Assembly (NCBI GenBank): GCA_009760855.2
Contig: WPIO01000073.1
Coordinates: forward strand, 581,001-645,000
Length of the DNA stretch: 64,000 nt
Direction of reading: 5' to 3'
From: Cristatella mucedo
Lineage: Eukaryota; Bryozoa; Phylactolaemata; Cristatellidae
Shown here: positions 1 through 11,810 of the stretch, one piece after another
Numbering within the stretch: the first letter of the stretch is position 1
Layout: the number at the start of each line of letters is the position of its first letter
The notes under the pieces: generated by a model
Seen by the model: only the letters and a program-made list of their open reading frames with translations
Database searches by the model: none
What the model was told of the DNA's origin: nothing
Program-made: the position numbers and the translations under genes

Positions 1-2040
1 ACTCAGCTATTGCAGTCAAATCTGGCAGTGTCAAAATTAAACGAAATAATCGGCATATTAAATTCTATCCGGATGTCGCTCGACATGGCTGAACTAACAA
101 AACTGACACTCCTCAGCGCCTCATCCATCTGGATGTCCGTGTGAATGTGGCGAAGCTGCTGTCTCAGCAGCGTCAAGTCGACGACTGGAGAATCGATTTC
201 GTGAAACTACGATGCCAGGTCAGCGAGCTTGTCGACATCAAACGCTTTGAATTGATTTCGAGGATGAATACAGGCAGCAAGCTAAAGCATCTCCATTGAT
301 TCAGCGCTGAGTCGGAAGTCGAGCTCAACGAGGACCTTATCGATCGTGACTGCGAATAGGTAAAAAAAATCCTAGCTGATTAATTAGCCTCTTTTTGTAT
401 AGCGACAGAAGAGCCTTTACGGCTATCACCACCGCTTGCAGTGGCGATGAAGAATCGCCCACTGCAGGAATCGAACCCACGACCTCGGGACCGAGGTCGT
501 GAAAGCAACCGCCTTACCTAGTGTGCCATCACGGCTCACGGTAAACGCGAATTACATTATCACTTGTGTTCACGATCCCATTCCGTCGAGGACGGCCAGT
601 TCTGATGTCGTTGGCGCTCATATCCGGGACGTTGACATCGTGCTGGAGCCAGAACTCGGTCACTTTTCTCACCAGATCATTGATCGCCGGATTCGCGAAT
701 CTCTCCTTTTAGCGTTTCGGCACAAACTGAAACCAAGTGCACAGGATTCAAGATATCTTTATCTTCTTTCTGGAGAACATGAGATAGTTCACATGCGGTC
801 AATAATATTCGGTCCATCAGATGCAGGATGACTAAAAATACGTCAGCATGCTGACCAGAAGTCGCACTGCTTGCGCTCGGTGGCCGGACTCGTTTCCATC
901 ATTCTCGACCACCTCGATAACCTTGACAGTCGCCTTGAACATGTCGATCAAGCGACGAAGTGCACGCCGAAATGACGACCACAATGTGTCGCCTTGGCGA
1001 GCTAGGTTCGTCTCCTGAGTCTGACCAAGTCCTGCCTCGAATTGCAGCTCACTGAACAGAACCTGCATGATTTCTTTCTGCTGTTTTAGCAGTTCGTCGT
1101 TGTGCTTGCATGGATTAGCTGCGACATTAATTAGTTAATTAGCCAGCCCGAAGAATGATGCGATATCAGAAACGCCATCTTTCCAGGAAGCAACCAGTGC
1201 TAGTAAGAGCTTGTAGCCTCAACTGTGACCATAGTAAGCCAAGAAGTTTGTTCACAATTTTGACCAGCGTTTGTAGTCCATTAATTTCTTAACTCAATTG
1301 GCATCACCATCGTCCGAAATGGCCGTGGCCAATACCCTCGGTCGGGCGCTTACGGTCATTAGTCGACGATTGCCACGGAAAGAGTAGCAGCACACGTAGT
1401 AGTTTCGTGCTTCTGGTCGACGGATCGCTCATGTAGAATACCGGTCGAGACTTCGAAAAAGTGGTTCACGACTGGCAACAGCTCCTTTTTGCTGGCATCA
1501 CGTGGCTCAGCCGCCTTAACGAAAAACTATGCGTCGCATTGTTCAGCATCCAGACGATCTCGAAGGAGGTTAGCGTACGCGTCGATGATGTCATTCTGAA
1601 TAGATCGGTTGGTCCATGTACAGTTCTTAAAGGAGTTCTTGAGTGCGACAGCATCCGACTCAGCTTCCCGTTTGCAAATGACCTTTAGGAGCCCGAGGAA
1701 TTTGCCGCAGCTATTGGAATCGTCCCATTCGTCGTGTCCACGAGTAGCCAAACCTTGATCCATTAGATACCGAGTCACCCTTCCAAGCGAGTCCGACTGT
1801 CAGCAATTTCCTTCTCCGTTTGCTTTTAGAAATCAAGTTTTCCCAAAATGATGTATGCGTGTGCGTCAGCCTTCAACAAATCCTTGAACTTCTGTTCCGC
1901 CGGATTATGGGAAGATCGAATGCAGCCTTGATGCTCCAGAAGTTTGCAATCAGTCCTCCTACTTTTTTCCGATTTGCATGATCTCGGCACCGCCAAGGGC
2001 TTAATTGTCGGTTGAGGATGGCTCCCATCCACGATGAGTT
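1..2040 (-). pseudogene. Decayed hAT transposase (TTF-finger / DUF4371 / hAT-dimerisation type)
   Basis: Read on the minus strand, pieces of a ZMYM1-like hAT transposase appear in the right order but in shifting frames. A TTF-like finger end (CKLLEHQGCIRSSHNPAEQK) is at 1826-2032. The DUF4371 start (YLMDQGLATRGHDEWDDSN) is at 1527-1778. The segment LARQGDTLWSSFRRALRRL is at 832-1068. Then LQKEDKDILNPVHLVSVCAE, then EFWLQHDVNVPDMSAND near 570-830. The C-terminal dimerisation region (ACIHPRNQFKAFDVDKLADL) is at 60-330. Frameshifts, stops and an inserted SINE at 372-538 make it dead. It continues past the left edge. No terminal repeats were found. Confidence 0.85.
372..538 (-). mobile_element. 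SINE family A (tRNA-derived), inserted in the hAT relic
   Basis: On the minus strand it has a head with pol III box A-like (TGGCacacTAGG) and box B-like (GGTTCGATTCC) motifs. A body with a short hairpin (CACTGCAAGCGGTGG) and a tail TCGCTATACAAAAAGAGGC follow. It splits the hAT transposase between the conserved middle and C-terminal parts. Confidence 0.85.
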
Positions 2041-3029
2041 GAGTTTGAAGTCAGTACCAGGGGTGATGACGGAGAATCCTCAACTGCAACGACCAAATCA
2101 GATATTGATGTTTGAATCGCCGATAAAACCAAAAGTGAAAACACTTGACCATTAGGTGCATCATTCGCTGGCTCTGCAGCACGGCCCCATCACCAAACCG
2201 ATCCACGACGCTGTAATTAGTGGTACTGGATCATCAACCTGTCGCTCATGTTGACGTCGTAGTGCCGGTCGTAGTTGATGAGCTTCAACACCATCATTAG
2301 ATTTCTGGAAGTGTGACGAGACCAGCCTGAGCAAATTTCCTCTTCACTTGGTTTCCTTGGAGACACCAACGAAGTAGCTGCTGACGAAGTTCAATTGAAC
2401 TTCGATTACGAAGCGGAAGAATTAGTGTTCTCTTGCTAGGTTATAATTGCAAGAATTTCGGCCTTCTGTTTCTTGATTATCATATTTGATTTACCGAAGA
2501 TCCCATTTAACTTTTCGATCGGATCGAGAGCAAACCTGAGAGTGGAAGTGTCTTTTGCTTTCTCCTCTGCCTCACAATACCCAAGTAGAGCTTGTAGTTC
2601 CGCGCTGAGATACTCAACGCATTCGTCTTTGCTACCCTTCTAAATTTATGATTGAAAATTTGAGAATTGGGAACCGGCTGAAATTGACGTAAAACTATTC
2701 GCTGCAAGGCTGCAGCTCAGGCGCAGCTGACCTGCAGACTTCAGACAAAAATGCGAACACTTTTTTAACTTGTGAAACCAAAAGTGTGCACACTGGTTGA
2801 AATGAGAATGAGCAACTTGTCCTCGCAATTATCACATAACATATTTAATTCATCGTGCTAACATGACATTGCACCTCATTATTTGCAATGACCTAATTTG
2901 CAATGACCTATTGCCTTGCCCCTGGCAAGGAGCTGATCAAACGCTCGCAAACATAGGCCGTTATACAGCTCCAGGCTTGTTGCACGTAAACAAAAAGCGC
3001 ATCAATAGTCGTGATACGGACCGCCAGCT

Positions 3030-3805
3030 GTCACAATCATCGCTTGATTTCATCCCACAAATGCTTGGTTCTGTCAAGGTCAGCAGACTGACTTGGCCAC
3101 TCCATAACCATCATAGGAGGGTAACCGAATTCTGATGTTGTTAAAAAAATACTTAAAACTTTGGCAGGAGTGCTTTTAGGATATTTTTCGTGCTCGAAAA
3201 TATAATCCAGTCCACGAAATGCTATCACACTGGGAATTCTACTTTTTGCAGCATTTTTGAAACATTTTCAGCTGCAGTCCGTGTGTGCATGTGCAGTAGA
3301 CGTACACGGTCTTCGTGCCGTTGGGCTGCCCCGTGTGCAGCTGCACCTGCATATACACAGATCTCGGGAACGAGATGAGCGTACAGGTTATGCTGCTATC
3401 GCCCCGCACCCATTTCTGAAAGTTGGTGTAGACCCTTGCTCTGCAGATAAATCGCACCAACCGCCTGAGAGCGGCGGCGGCGACGGCGAAACGTGAAGTC
3501 CGGCGCACGAAGTCCGGCGAGCGAAGTCCGGCGTGCGACGACAGCTGGCGATTGAATTGCAGCGACAAGCTTCGCGAGCGAGGAAAACGCAGCGCTTCGG
3601 GAATGGTGCTTCCGTTACAGTTCAATGGACGACGACTGCCCTCAAATGCTTAGCTCGTGGCCTTCTCTATCTTCTTCACGTTATGCAAAACCGTACACTT
3701 TGAAATTGCTAAAGTAGCAGCAATTTGACCGGACAAGTGTCCACCCTTGTACAATGCCCGGATTTTACCCCCCACGAAGCTCGACAGTTCGGCGACCTCC
3801 AGCAT
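3030..3805 (-). pseudogene. Decayed Tc1/mariner transposase
   Basis: The N-terminal HTH region is visible from the ATG at 3805: GKIRALYKGGHLSGQIAATL, then AISKCTVLHNVKKIEKA. The C-terminal DDE end is visible at 3037-3120: EWPSQSADLD, then KHLWDEIKR (Tc1 pattern WPxQSPDLNPIExLWxxxKR, with NPIE degraded). The middle is out of frame and unrecognisable. The inverted repeats were not found. Confidence 0.8.
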
Positions 3806-3859
3806 TCCTGGTGGGCTTTTCCCGGCGAAATAAATAATCCTCAATGGGCTCTGTGTACA

Positions 3860-5160
3860 GTTCCGGCTCGTGCACAGCCTCGCGGCTCCAGCATGAACTG
3901 ATGAGGGCGTCATTTCTTGACGCTCTATTCTGGCCAAAACATCCATTCTTAAAAGTGTTTAAAGGGTTTTGGGCTAATTTTCGGCCTATTGTCCGTAAGT
4001 CGCCAAACTATCAAGGCAATTCTAACTTGGGCATCAATCAATTAGCAGACAGAACCAACATCCCAGCTTTATTCCAATAGGAAAAGATGGGAATCGAGCA
4101 AATCTGGACCGTGCAAATACTGTTGCGTTTGAGTGCAGGTACTTCCCTCTGTCCATTCGGAGGGGGGTAATTGCCAACCTGCCCTATGGTTCTGACACTG
4201 CGCTGCACCCTCACTAAGGCTCTTGGTACAATGGCTGCATGGAAGCTTTGTAGTGATTACATCTCAGTGGTGTCGATTGGCTTTTATGCGGCTATTGAGT
4301 CGCTCCAACCTTTCGCTGAATGCAGTCCTAAATTCACATCCAGGTGCACATATTCCGGAGTAATATGATCGCTTTGCTCAAGCGTTCTCGTTGGGGACCG
4401 TTGACAGTTTCTTGGAAGCATAACGCTCATAGCGTTTTCTTTTTTCTAGCGGAAACAGGAAATGCAAGCCACCCAGCCGAAGAAGGAGGCTGCCGCCAGT
4501 CGTGCGGCCATTAGCTTCAGAGCCTTTCAGCTTCAGAGACCTGCCAGACTACGCTAGGCTCTCCCCCACCTCGGTCAGGCGGGCAGTCTGATAGGATCGG
4601 CCGCCCTGGATAGGACCGGCGCCAATCTGATTGTACAGACGATGACACCGCGCCGAAACGGAACTTGAACGTGCAGCAGCCGCCAGGCAGCAAAGACGAA
4701 CTAGAGAGAATGTTACTTCGAGTGACCGCCCCAAACTGCCGACTGTTAATACTGAGTGCCGCAAAGCTCGGCTAGGGCCAGATTGAACCAGGCTAGGCTG
4801 CATAACGGTGGGACTCTACACTAGTGACGCTCTCGAGTCTAAATATCACTTTTGAAGCTAGGCGTTTTGTTGAGGACTGTAAAGCCATAATAACCATATT
4901 TGAAGGGACTATGAGCACTTGACATCCTAAGGAGGTTTGCAATGCCGAGGAGCTAGAACTGTTCAGGGCTGATACACTCACTCCCCTGTCTGCAGAGGTA
5001 AAAGTTGCCAGTCGCTACTACTTCACGGAGACCGTCCCCAGACGCCCTGTGAGACCTTTAGATGTTGTGGCCCAGCCTGTTGCGAGGAATCACGAATCTG
5101 AATGCTCGAGCTAAGCCGATCGTAATGCAGCGCTTGGTTTTCGAGCCTAAAATGCACCTC
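3860..5160. other. No clear feature; possible coding relic at 4850-5110
   Basis: Nothing is recognised in most of it. On the + strand, 4930-5115 reads EVCNAEELELFRADTLTPLS, then EVKVASRYYFTETV before a stop. A stop interrupts a plausible upstream extension (RRFVEDCKAI). It may be a decayed exon. I cannot assign a family. Confidence 0.25.
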
Positions 5161-5221
5161 TCTCTCACACACACACCACACACACACACACGCGCGCCCG
5201 CATGCACACAGACACACACAC
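5161..5221. repeat. (CA)n microsatellite, impure
   Basis: CA-rich run with CACACA interrupted by CGCGCG and TG. No gene nearby; 5222-6100 shows nothing recognisable. Confidence 0.9.
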
Positions 5222-6100
5222 GAATACTCCGGAAGTAAAAGCCCTTACAGCCACCTGCACGGTAGCGTCAGCAGCACAATCACAAGCATCCTACAGGCTC
5301 AGATGTCGTAGGAAGCGGTAGGTCCATCGAGGAGAGCAACCATTCCACGACTCTACGATCTGATGAACTGTTTGTAATATTAGAACTGTTTTCTTGTTAA
5401 TCACTATTTCGACAGGTGAGAGCCTACTTTAATTATTAACGATTCGGGTTATTGATCAATAGATACGTATTTTAGCCTTTAGTCTTGACGTTCGATGAGC
5501 CTAGCTATTCCAGATTTTCGCTAAATGTAAGCGGCAAGAAGATTGCGGAGATATAATTTGATAGCAGACCGCCTTGCTTTCAGGCAATTTTTGCGAACAC
5601 GCATTTAGTTTTTATTGGACAGAAATTCTGCGCCAATGCAGGATGGAGGCTAGCCAATTTTGGCGATACAGCACTTCCGCGTAAGATGGCACTTTAGCAG
5701 GCTACCGCCACCAAAATTTGCTTAGCTGCCGCTCAGGAGCGATTACCTACTTCGGGTAGCATGCCACGCTAGTCACTGGCGTCAGTTCATACTAATTGCT
5801 ATCCATGCTAATTACAAACTTAAACTGATAAAATAAACGCGTGCATGAATTTCACTCTTCGCACATTAAGATATTGGCTGTGATACGGACGAGGTTTTAG
5901 TTCCGCTTTTTAGAAAGACACATTTATTTTCTCTCGAGGGGTGACAGCTTGCGAGGGCCGGCTTGCTCTGCTGGCTCCTCGTGGATCGACGTTGCGGCTC
6001 ATTCTTTAATGTCGGTACTGCCAACCGGTGCTTAAATAACAACGCATGAATGAACTCGTATTTACGGCGCCTGCATTATAGCTACTACGGCGTCATTTGC

Positions 6101-6243
6101 CGAGCTGGTTTGGTCTAGCGGTTAAGGTGCTCGCCCCCGACCAAGGTCTGGCTGAGGTCGTGGGCTCGAGCACCGAGGCATATGTGAAGCGCCTGAATAG
6201 AGATTAAGTTCTCTTGGGGCGCTATATAAATGAATTGTATTTT
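6101..6243 (+). mobile_element. SINE family B (tRNA-derived)
   Basis: The head GAGCTGGTTTGGTCTAGCGG and TTAAGGTGCTCG carry a box A-like motif. GGCTCGAGCACC is a box B. The tail runs GCGCCTGAATAGAGATTAAG to TTCTC, then GGGGCGCTATATAAATGAAT. Full-length copy, directly followed by a LINE-alpha 3' end. Confidence 0.85.
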
Positions 6244-6337
6244 TCAATTGCATTTCCCTTTGCAGCAAATGTAAAGCGCCTAGAGAGAGATTAAGTTCTC
6301 TGAGAGCGCTTTATCAAGTACATTATTATTATTATTT
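6244..6337 (+). mobile_element. LINE-alpha 3' terminal fragment
   Basis: Only the last about 90 bp: TTTGCAGCAAATG, the hairpin AAAGCGCC ... AGAGATTAAGTTCTCT ... GCGCTTT, then (ATT)n. It abuts the SINE B copy. Confidence 0.8.
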
Positions 6338-6360
6338 GTTCCTAGAGTCAGCACACTTCC

Positions 6361-6385
6361 TGCTATGGGCACTATGCCCGTAGCA
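6361..6385. repeat. Hairpin copy 1
   Basis: TGCTATGGGCA and TGCCCGTAGCA form an 11-bp stem with one mismatch around a 3-nt loop. It has a near twin at 6702-6730. Confidence 0.8.
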
Positions 6386-6439
6386 AGCTGTAAAACGCAG
6401 CCGCCAGTGTCTGCTTATATTTACGCTATGTAACCACAT

Positions 6440-6640
6440 TTTGATATATTTTTTAGCTTGGGGTTTAGAATTTTAGGTGTAGTGCTGCTTAGGATTTGTG
6501 ATTTTTTGGTTTACGTTTTATGGTCTAGTGGTAAGATCTTGTATTTTTCTGGCTTTGAGATTTTTGAATTGGGATTTTGGTTTTACGGTTTAGCGTTCAG
6601 CGAGTGTTGAAGTTTTAGGGAAAACATCCCAGCAGAAAAG
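6440..6640 (+). repeat. Decayed TTTAGGG-like array
   Basis: Repeated GGTTTA/TTTAGG/GGGATTTT words (for example GGGGTTTAG, GGTTTACG, ACGGTTTAGCG) look like a mutated TTTAGGG tract lying between the two hairpin copies. Confidence 0.35.
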
Positions 6641-6701
6641 ACTTCTTAAAAGGTGCTTATCGTTTGTAAATATAACTAAACTCTGGCTCCATATTTAGAA
6701 A

Positions 6702-6730
6702 CCTGCTATGGGCACTTCGCCCATAGCAGG
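6702..6730. repeat. Hairpin copy 2 (perfect 12-bp stem)
   Basis: CCTGCTATGGGC, loop ACTTC, GCCCATAGCAGG. Same core as the hairpin at 6361-6385. Confidence 0.85.
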
Positions 6731-7035
6731 AGGAGAGCTGCTGGCTCTAGGAGCCAACTACGCCCTATTAGTTGTACGTAGGTGTGCCAAATTGACCTCA
6801 CCCACCCATGGAGCGCCGACGGGCCGAGACGCCATGATAGCAGTTCACGGGAGCCTCACTGGTGGCTCAGCTACGCACAAGCCGACAGCCCAGCCAGGCT
6901 ATCGGTGGTCATAACAAGAGTCGGTTTCACTCAGCCATCCTAGTATGACACGCGGTAGGTCTATTGCTATTTTGCTCTTCGGCTGACTCCTCAGAGCGCT
7001 GAATGAATTCCGAAGGCGCACGAGCTCGGTGCTAA

Positions 7036-7716
7036 TGTTATAATAATCATATTAGTAATAACAATGATAATGCATTTGTATACCACCCTCGGAGAACGTA
7101 AGCTCTTTCTAAGAATTTTGCATTTGCTGCTAAGTGAGCATGATCGAATGGTTAGTGGTAGCACGCTCAATGACACAAAGCATAAAAATAGTTAGAGGTA
7201 ACATGGACAGGGTCAGCTTGCAAATGCGGTTAGTGGCATTATGCAGTTTCGGCATTCATAAACACACAAAACACGAATCCCAATGAGCCACTGAGTGCTG
7301 TGATAACTAGATGCGTTTTAGCTTCTTTTAAAATGTCGTCAAGTCACGGGTTGTCATGACGCCAGTCGGAGGTGAGTTGTAGGTTTTGGGAGCATACGAA
7401 CTAAAGGCATTGCCTTCGAAGAATTTAAGGATCGCACTATTAGATTCATAAAAGCGGGCAGTGCGATGCTTAACTTAGTGGGGTAGTAGATCTGATAGGT
7501 AGGCTGGGGCCAAAGAATCAAGAACCTAAGAGTGAGTGACAGAACCTTGAAGTCTATGTGCTGCTCGACTGGGAACCAGCGCAGGTCGCCGAGAAGTGTT
7601 GTAATGTGGCAAATGCGATGCTTCTGACAGACGAGCCTAGTTGCAGAGTTGCAAAGGAGGAAAGTTAGCTGAATAATACTAATAGTGAGAGTATGACATA
7701 GAACTTTTGGAGACAT
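7036..7716 (-). mobile_element. LINE-alpha fragment (3' half of the reverse transcriptase region and 3' UTR)
   Basis: The minus strand encodes degraded CR1/L2-type RT C-terminal sequence (CHITTLLGDLRWFPVEQHID). The alpha 3' UTR with its GCATGCTGACCCTGTG-like words and decayed hairpin tail follows. Dead copy. Nothing recognisable in 7720-10955, where open frames look random. Confidence 0.8.
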
Positions 7717-10700
7717 AGATCTCTAGCGAGGCACTTTTGCTTTTTCTGGAAATGAAGGATTCTGGTTGCATTGAGTGAAGAAAGCTGGAACTTGCGATCA
7801 CTTTTAATTCTGCGCCATAGCAAGCCAGAATGCCGCAGCTTTAACTAATTGCAGGCGGAACAAAACTCTTGCTTGGCGAATGCGGCGGAGAAGTGAATGC
7901 GGAGAAGCAACGACAGCATTCGACTAGAACTGATCAAGTAGAGCGGTGGCGTAAAATAGAAGAGAGGCTTTGTCTGGGTCAAGGTCAGGACGAGAATGGA
8001 AGAGGGAGAGCGATGCTAACTCGCTGCCGTCATGCAACTGTAATATACATCCACCTCTGTCTGCAGCCACGCGCACAGCTCGGGCAGGGAGCTGCCACTC
8101 CACCGAGAACGTGAGTAAAGACAGCGAAGAGAGTTCATAAAAAAAGTAAGTTGGCCAACCTATAAGAAAGCAGGAGCACCCCCAGACCCCTGCTCAACTT
8201 TCCACGCCTGTCAACCAGTGATTCAACTAAAGTCTCAAGCCGTCACTAAACTACTGCAAGCCCTTAAACAGTTCCGTCAGAAGTCAGTTGTAGATGACAA
8301 TAAAGCTGCGGGCCCTTCCCAGCAGGAAATTAAAAGACACGTTTCCGTGCTTCGTCCAAGCTTACCGAGGTTAGCCGGTCATAACCATCAGGCACCTGTG
8401 GCAGGCCATGGTCAGCAATATCGAGCTTCTTCAGTGCTTGCAGTTAGCATATGCAAAGTTAGCTTTTCAATACGCTTATTCCAACTACTGCCTACTTTTA
8501 GCTGAACCGAACGGCTAACTTAAGGTCTCTGTAGGACCTGCGAGGTTTAGCACGTCGAAACTGGTGAAGCGGTACAGCTGAGAATAAAGAAGCCAAGCCA
8601 TGATGGGTGGGGATCACAGCAACAATTTTTTTATTTGTCTATCAACCAGGAGCCATAATAGCTCCTAAAGCGAAGGAAATAAATGACTGGATTTCTTGGA
8701 TTAAAGATCAATATATCTGCCACATGCATCACCAGCTGCAGCGGCCTATGGGATTTTTTGGCAGCTCTGTGAATACTAAATTAAAATAGCTAGCCATGAG
8801 AAAGAACCAAGGAGCTCGTAAGATTTTCAGCCAACCACTTCAACAAGTAGCTTCTAATCTTGGGCAGAGAGCGAACATGATGACATGAGAGCGATCTCCT
8901 TAATAGTATATCAAGGCGGCATGATGGGACCCTAACTAAATAGCACTTGGCTATGCCGTACTACTGCAACCTTCAATTGGAAGAGCTAAATGACCTATTT
9001 TGACCTTACTTTGAGAACTTGTATGGTTATTATCATTCATTAATTCCAGGAAATTTTTCCAAGACCATGACAAAATGCCTTAACGAAGATATTTCAATAT
9101 ACTCAATTGGACGATTGTGGAATGTCAGGGGTTTCATAAAAGCTAGAGCAGAAAGGGCCCCAGCAAGTTAAAAAGCTTCTGTGGCGACTGGTCACTTTTG
9201 ACTACGATCCACAAATTATTCCGCGGGAGATTTGCTCGAGAACACTTTATTTGCTCCAACCTTGACCCTAATAGTTTCTGTGCTCATGTCGATCTAGCAG
9301 TTGAACACACCAGCGGAGGCCATATTGCCATCACGAACGGTACCTGTCACTGATGCTGCGAGTAAAGAACTAGCACGAGATTTCGTGTCCACCAGCGTGC
9401 CATTGCTAGCTAGCAATAAGTAATCGCTGCAAGATGTTGGACCAGAAACGTAAGATGCGGGCTGAACGATCCGACCGTATGTAAAAGGTTGGCATCAGAG
9501 ATTCTCGCCTTCAAAGTCGCTGCTCCGTCGCCGAAGAAGAAAAGCCAGTTCTTTCGAAGGGATCAAACTGCATCAATCTGGGTGAAGCTTTAACTGCTGC
9601 TGAAGAAATCATCGTGCTGCAGCGCCTGATTAGATGCTGCGCCTCTTAGAAAGTCTGCCTTCCTATCTTCTCGAAGCGCAGTCATTTATTTTCGTCTTTT
9701 TAGTAAACGTCGCATAACTGCACTTTGAATGGGCGCATTGCTCTGTACTCTACTGGACTGCCAGAACGGTTAGTTGCCAGGAATTCAAGCTTCACGCAAT
9801 TGATGTTTGGACCAGAACTCGCCAGTACGAACGATCTAGACCTGAGTGCGAACGAGGCTATCTAAACGATGAGCCAGTACAGTAGTTTGAGCGTGGATTG
9901 CAGTTTCACCGCCGGTGCTAGCTAGTTACCAACGCGCCGACTGCCAGAAATGTGTGGCCGCTGACACTAATATCGCACAGGCTAGATAACCCATTCCAAT
10001 TGCGTCAGGCACGAGAGGCTGAGACGTGTCACTACCGCGAGGAATGTCATCGCGACAGCCAACTGTGATGCAAGCAACTATTCGCAAGCTCGTTGCCTTA
10101 GCCCACTGCCACCGGCTTCTCAAATGCGTACCGTACCAAAGCTTCGACTACAGCTGCAACGGTTTGTAGCAGGACCGGTAGTCGGGGGGGGGGAGGTAGT
10201 GCAGTTAGACGAGGAAGTGCAATACCAAAACGCATCTCGGAAGCCAATTAAAGGAAGTGATGACTTTTAGAATAAAGAACGCTACATGACATCTAGAGTT
10301 TCGTCTTATCACCTCTGCGCTAGGTTCTGTAGCTCTGTTTATGACAAAGATGCAGCGATCGTCACCTTTGGAGAATGCTTTCGGGTTCAGCATGACAACA
10401 CAAGGCGAACTAGCAGTCCGCTAGTCAGCCTAATGCAACACGCATTTCTTACCCACTGCCTCTTACCTTCTCATTCTCGTTGCCACCGGGCTGACAGCTT
10501 GTGTTGCTTTATACAGCAGAGGCGTGACCAGAAGATTCCAAATATTTGCTAGCGCATAATGGCGCGACACGAAAAACGTAATAGTAGGTACATGTTGTAA
10601 CGCTGATCTGGGAAAATCTATTGTTTACTTGCGTCCTCTCCCAGAACCGGAGCTAAACCTATTCTTCTTCACCCAAATCAGGCGTCAGCGAGAATCCAAA

Positions 10701-11082
10701 TCTTGAACAACTATCAAACTGCTAAGTGGAAGCGGATGCGTTGATGCGACTCTCGTCAGCGATTCCCGGGGTTCCGGTTCCCAGCGCTCCGGTTTCCAGG
10801 GTTTTTTCCCAGAGTTCCGGCTCCATTAGAGTTGTGAGTTCAACTCCTGAGGCCGACATTCGATATTCAGCTGCGCCCATCAAAACTGCCTCCGAAATCC
10901 AGCGAATACTTCAGCCGCCCCATGCCAGACTTAGCACGTGACGCGAGTGAGGAATGCCGGTTGTAGGACATTTTCCCCCCTGGACGTTTCCCCCCCCCCG
11001 AACATTTCCCCGTGGACGCTAGGACTTCCCCCCCCCGACATTCCCCCCGTAGGACATTCCCCCTATGATGATGAATTTATAA

Positions 11083-11166
11083 CTAAGAATACAGATATAT
11101 ACACATATACATATGCATATACATATATATATATGTGTGTGTGCGTGCGTGCGTGCGTGTGTGTGA
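11083..11166. repeat. (TA)n(TG)n microsatellite inside element T
   Basis: Alternating TA/CATA then GTGTGCGTGCG run. The other copy of the element has a pure (TA)n at the same place. Confidence 0.9.
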
Positions 11167-11290
11167 TTAAATGAAGTTCATGTTCTATTAAAATAAAATC
11201 ATCTCAGTATAATTAGAGGAATGGATAGATTGGAAGGATGGTTTCTAATGGAGCGAGCGGCGGCAGCGGCGAGCTAAAAAATAATAATAA

Positions 11291-11458
11291 TAGCTGATTT
11301 AACAGCCTCTTTTTGTATAGCGACAGAAGAGCCTTGACGGCTATTGCCACCGCTTGCGGTGGCGATAAAGGATCGACCACCGCAGGATTCGAACCCACTA
11401 CCTCGGGGTCGAGGTCGTGTAAAGCAACTGCCTTACCTAGTGAGCCATTACGGCTCAC
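11291..11458 (-). mobile_element. SINE family A, inserted in element T copy 1
   Basis: Full-length copy on the minus strand: GTAATGGCTCACTAGGTAAG head, GGTTCGAATCC box B, CTATACAAAAAGAGGC tail. It is absent from the other element T copy, so it came in later. Confidence 0.88.
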
Positions 11459-11699
11459 TCAGCTATACAGTTTGGACCCGCGGAAGTTAGATCCCGCTCG
11501 ACGCCGCCAGGCACGCGTTCGTGCCCGCCAAAGCGGGCGTGCGCTACGGCGTGCCGCGCGTTGCTGCAAATGAGCGCTAAGCCTCAGAGGTCTACTGAGT
11601 ATAACTTGACCTCAAGAGATCTAGTTTTGCCCTAATACGCACTAATTAAAGCGCATTATACGAGCAAGGGTGGATTTAGGCGGCGGAGGCGCAGCCCGC

Positions 11700-11810
11700 C
11701 CTAAACCCTAAACACTAAACCCTAAACCCTAAAAACCGAAGCACTAAACCCTACAAGCCCTAAATTATAAATCCTAAAAACCCTAAACCCTAAAACCTAT
11801 ACCCTAAACG
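11700..11810 (+). repeat. Interstitial CCCTAAA (telomere-like) array
   Basis: About 15 CCCTAAA-type units, several mutated (ACTAAACC, CCCTAAAAACC). The matching tract in element T copy 2 reads (TTTAGGG)3 at 17683-17707. Confidence 0.85.

Noticed and set aside
372-540. True tRNA genes at SINE heads (here and at 11291, 22962, 27160 and others)
   Set aside because: Box A and B are present but there is no tRNA-length cloverleaf; each is followed by a shared SINE body and tail.
3239-3625. 128-codon minus-strand open frame as an independent gene
   Set aside because: It lies between the N- and C-terminal pieces of a decayed Tc1/mariner copy and shows no family of its own.
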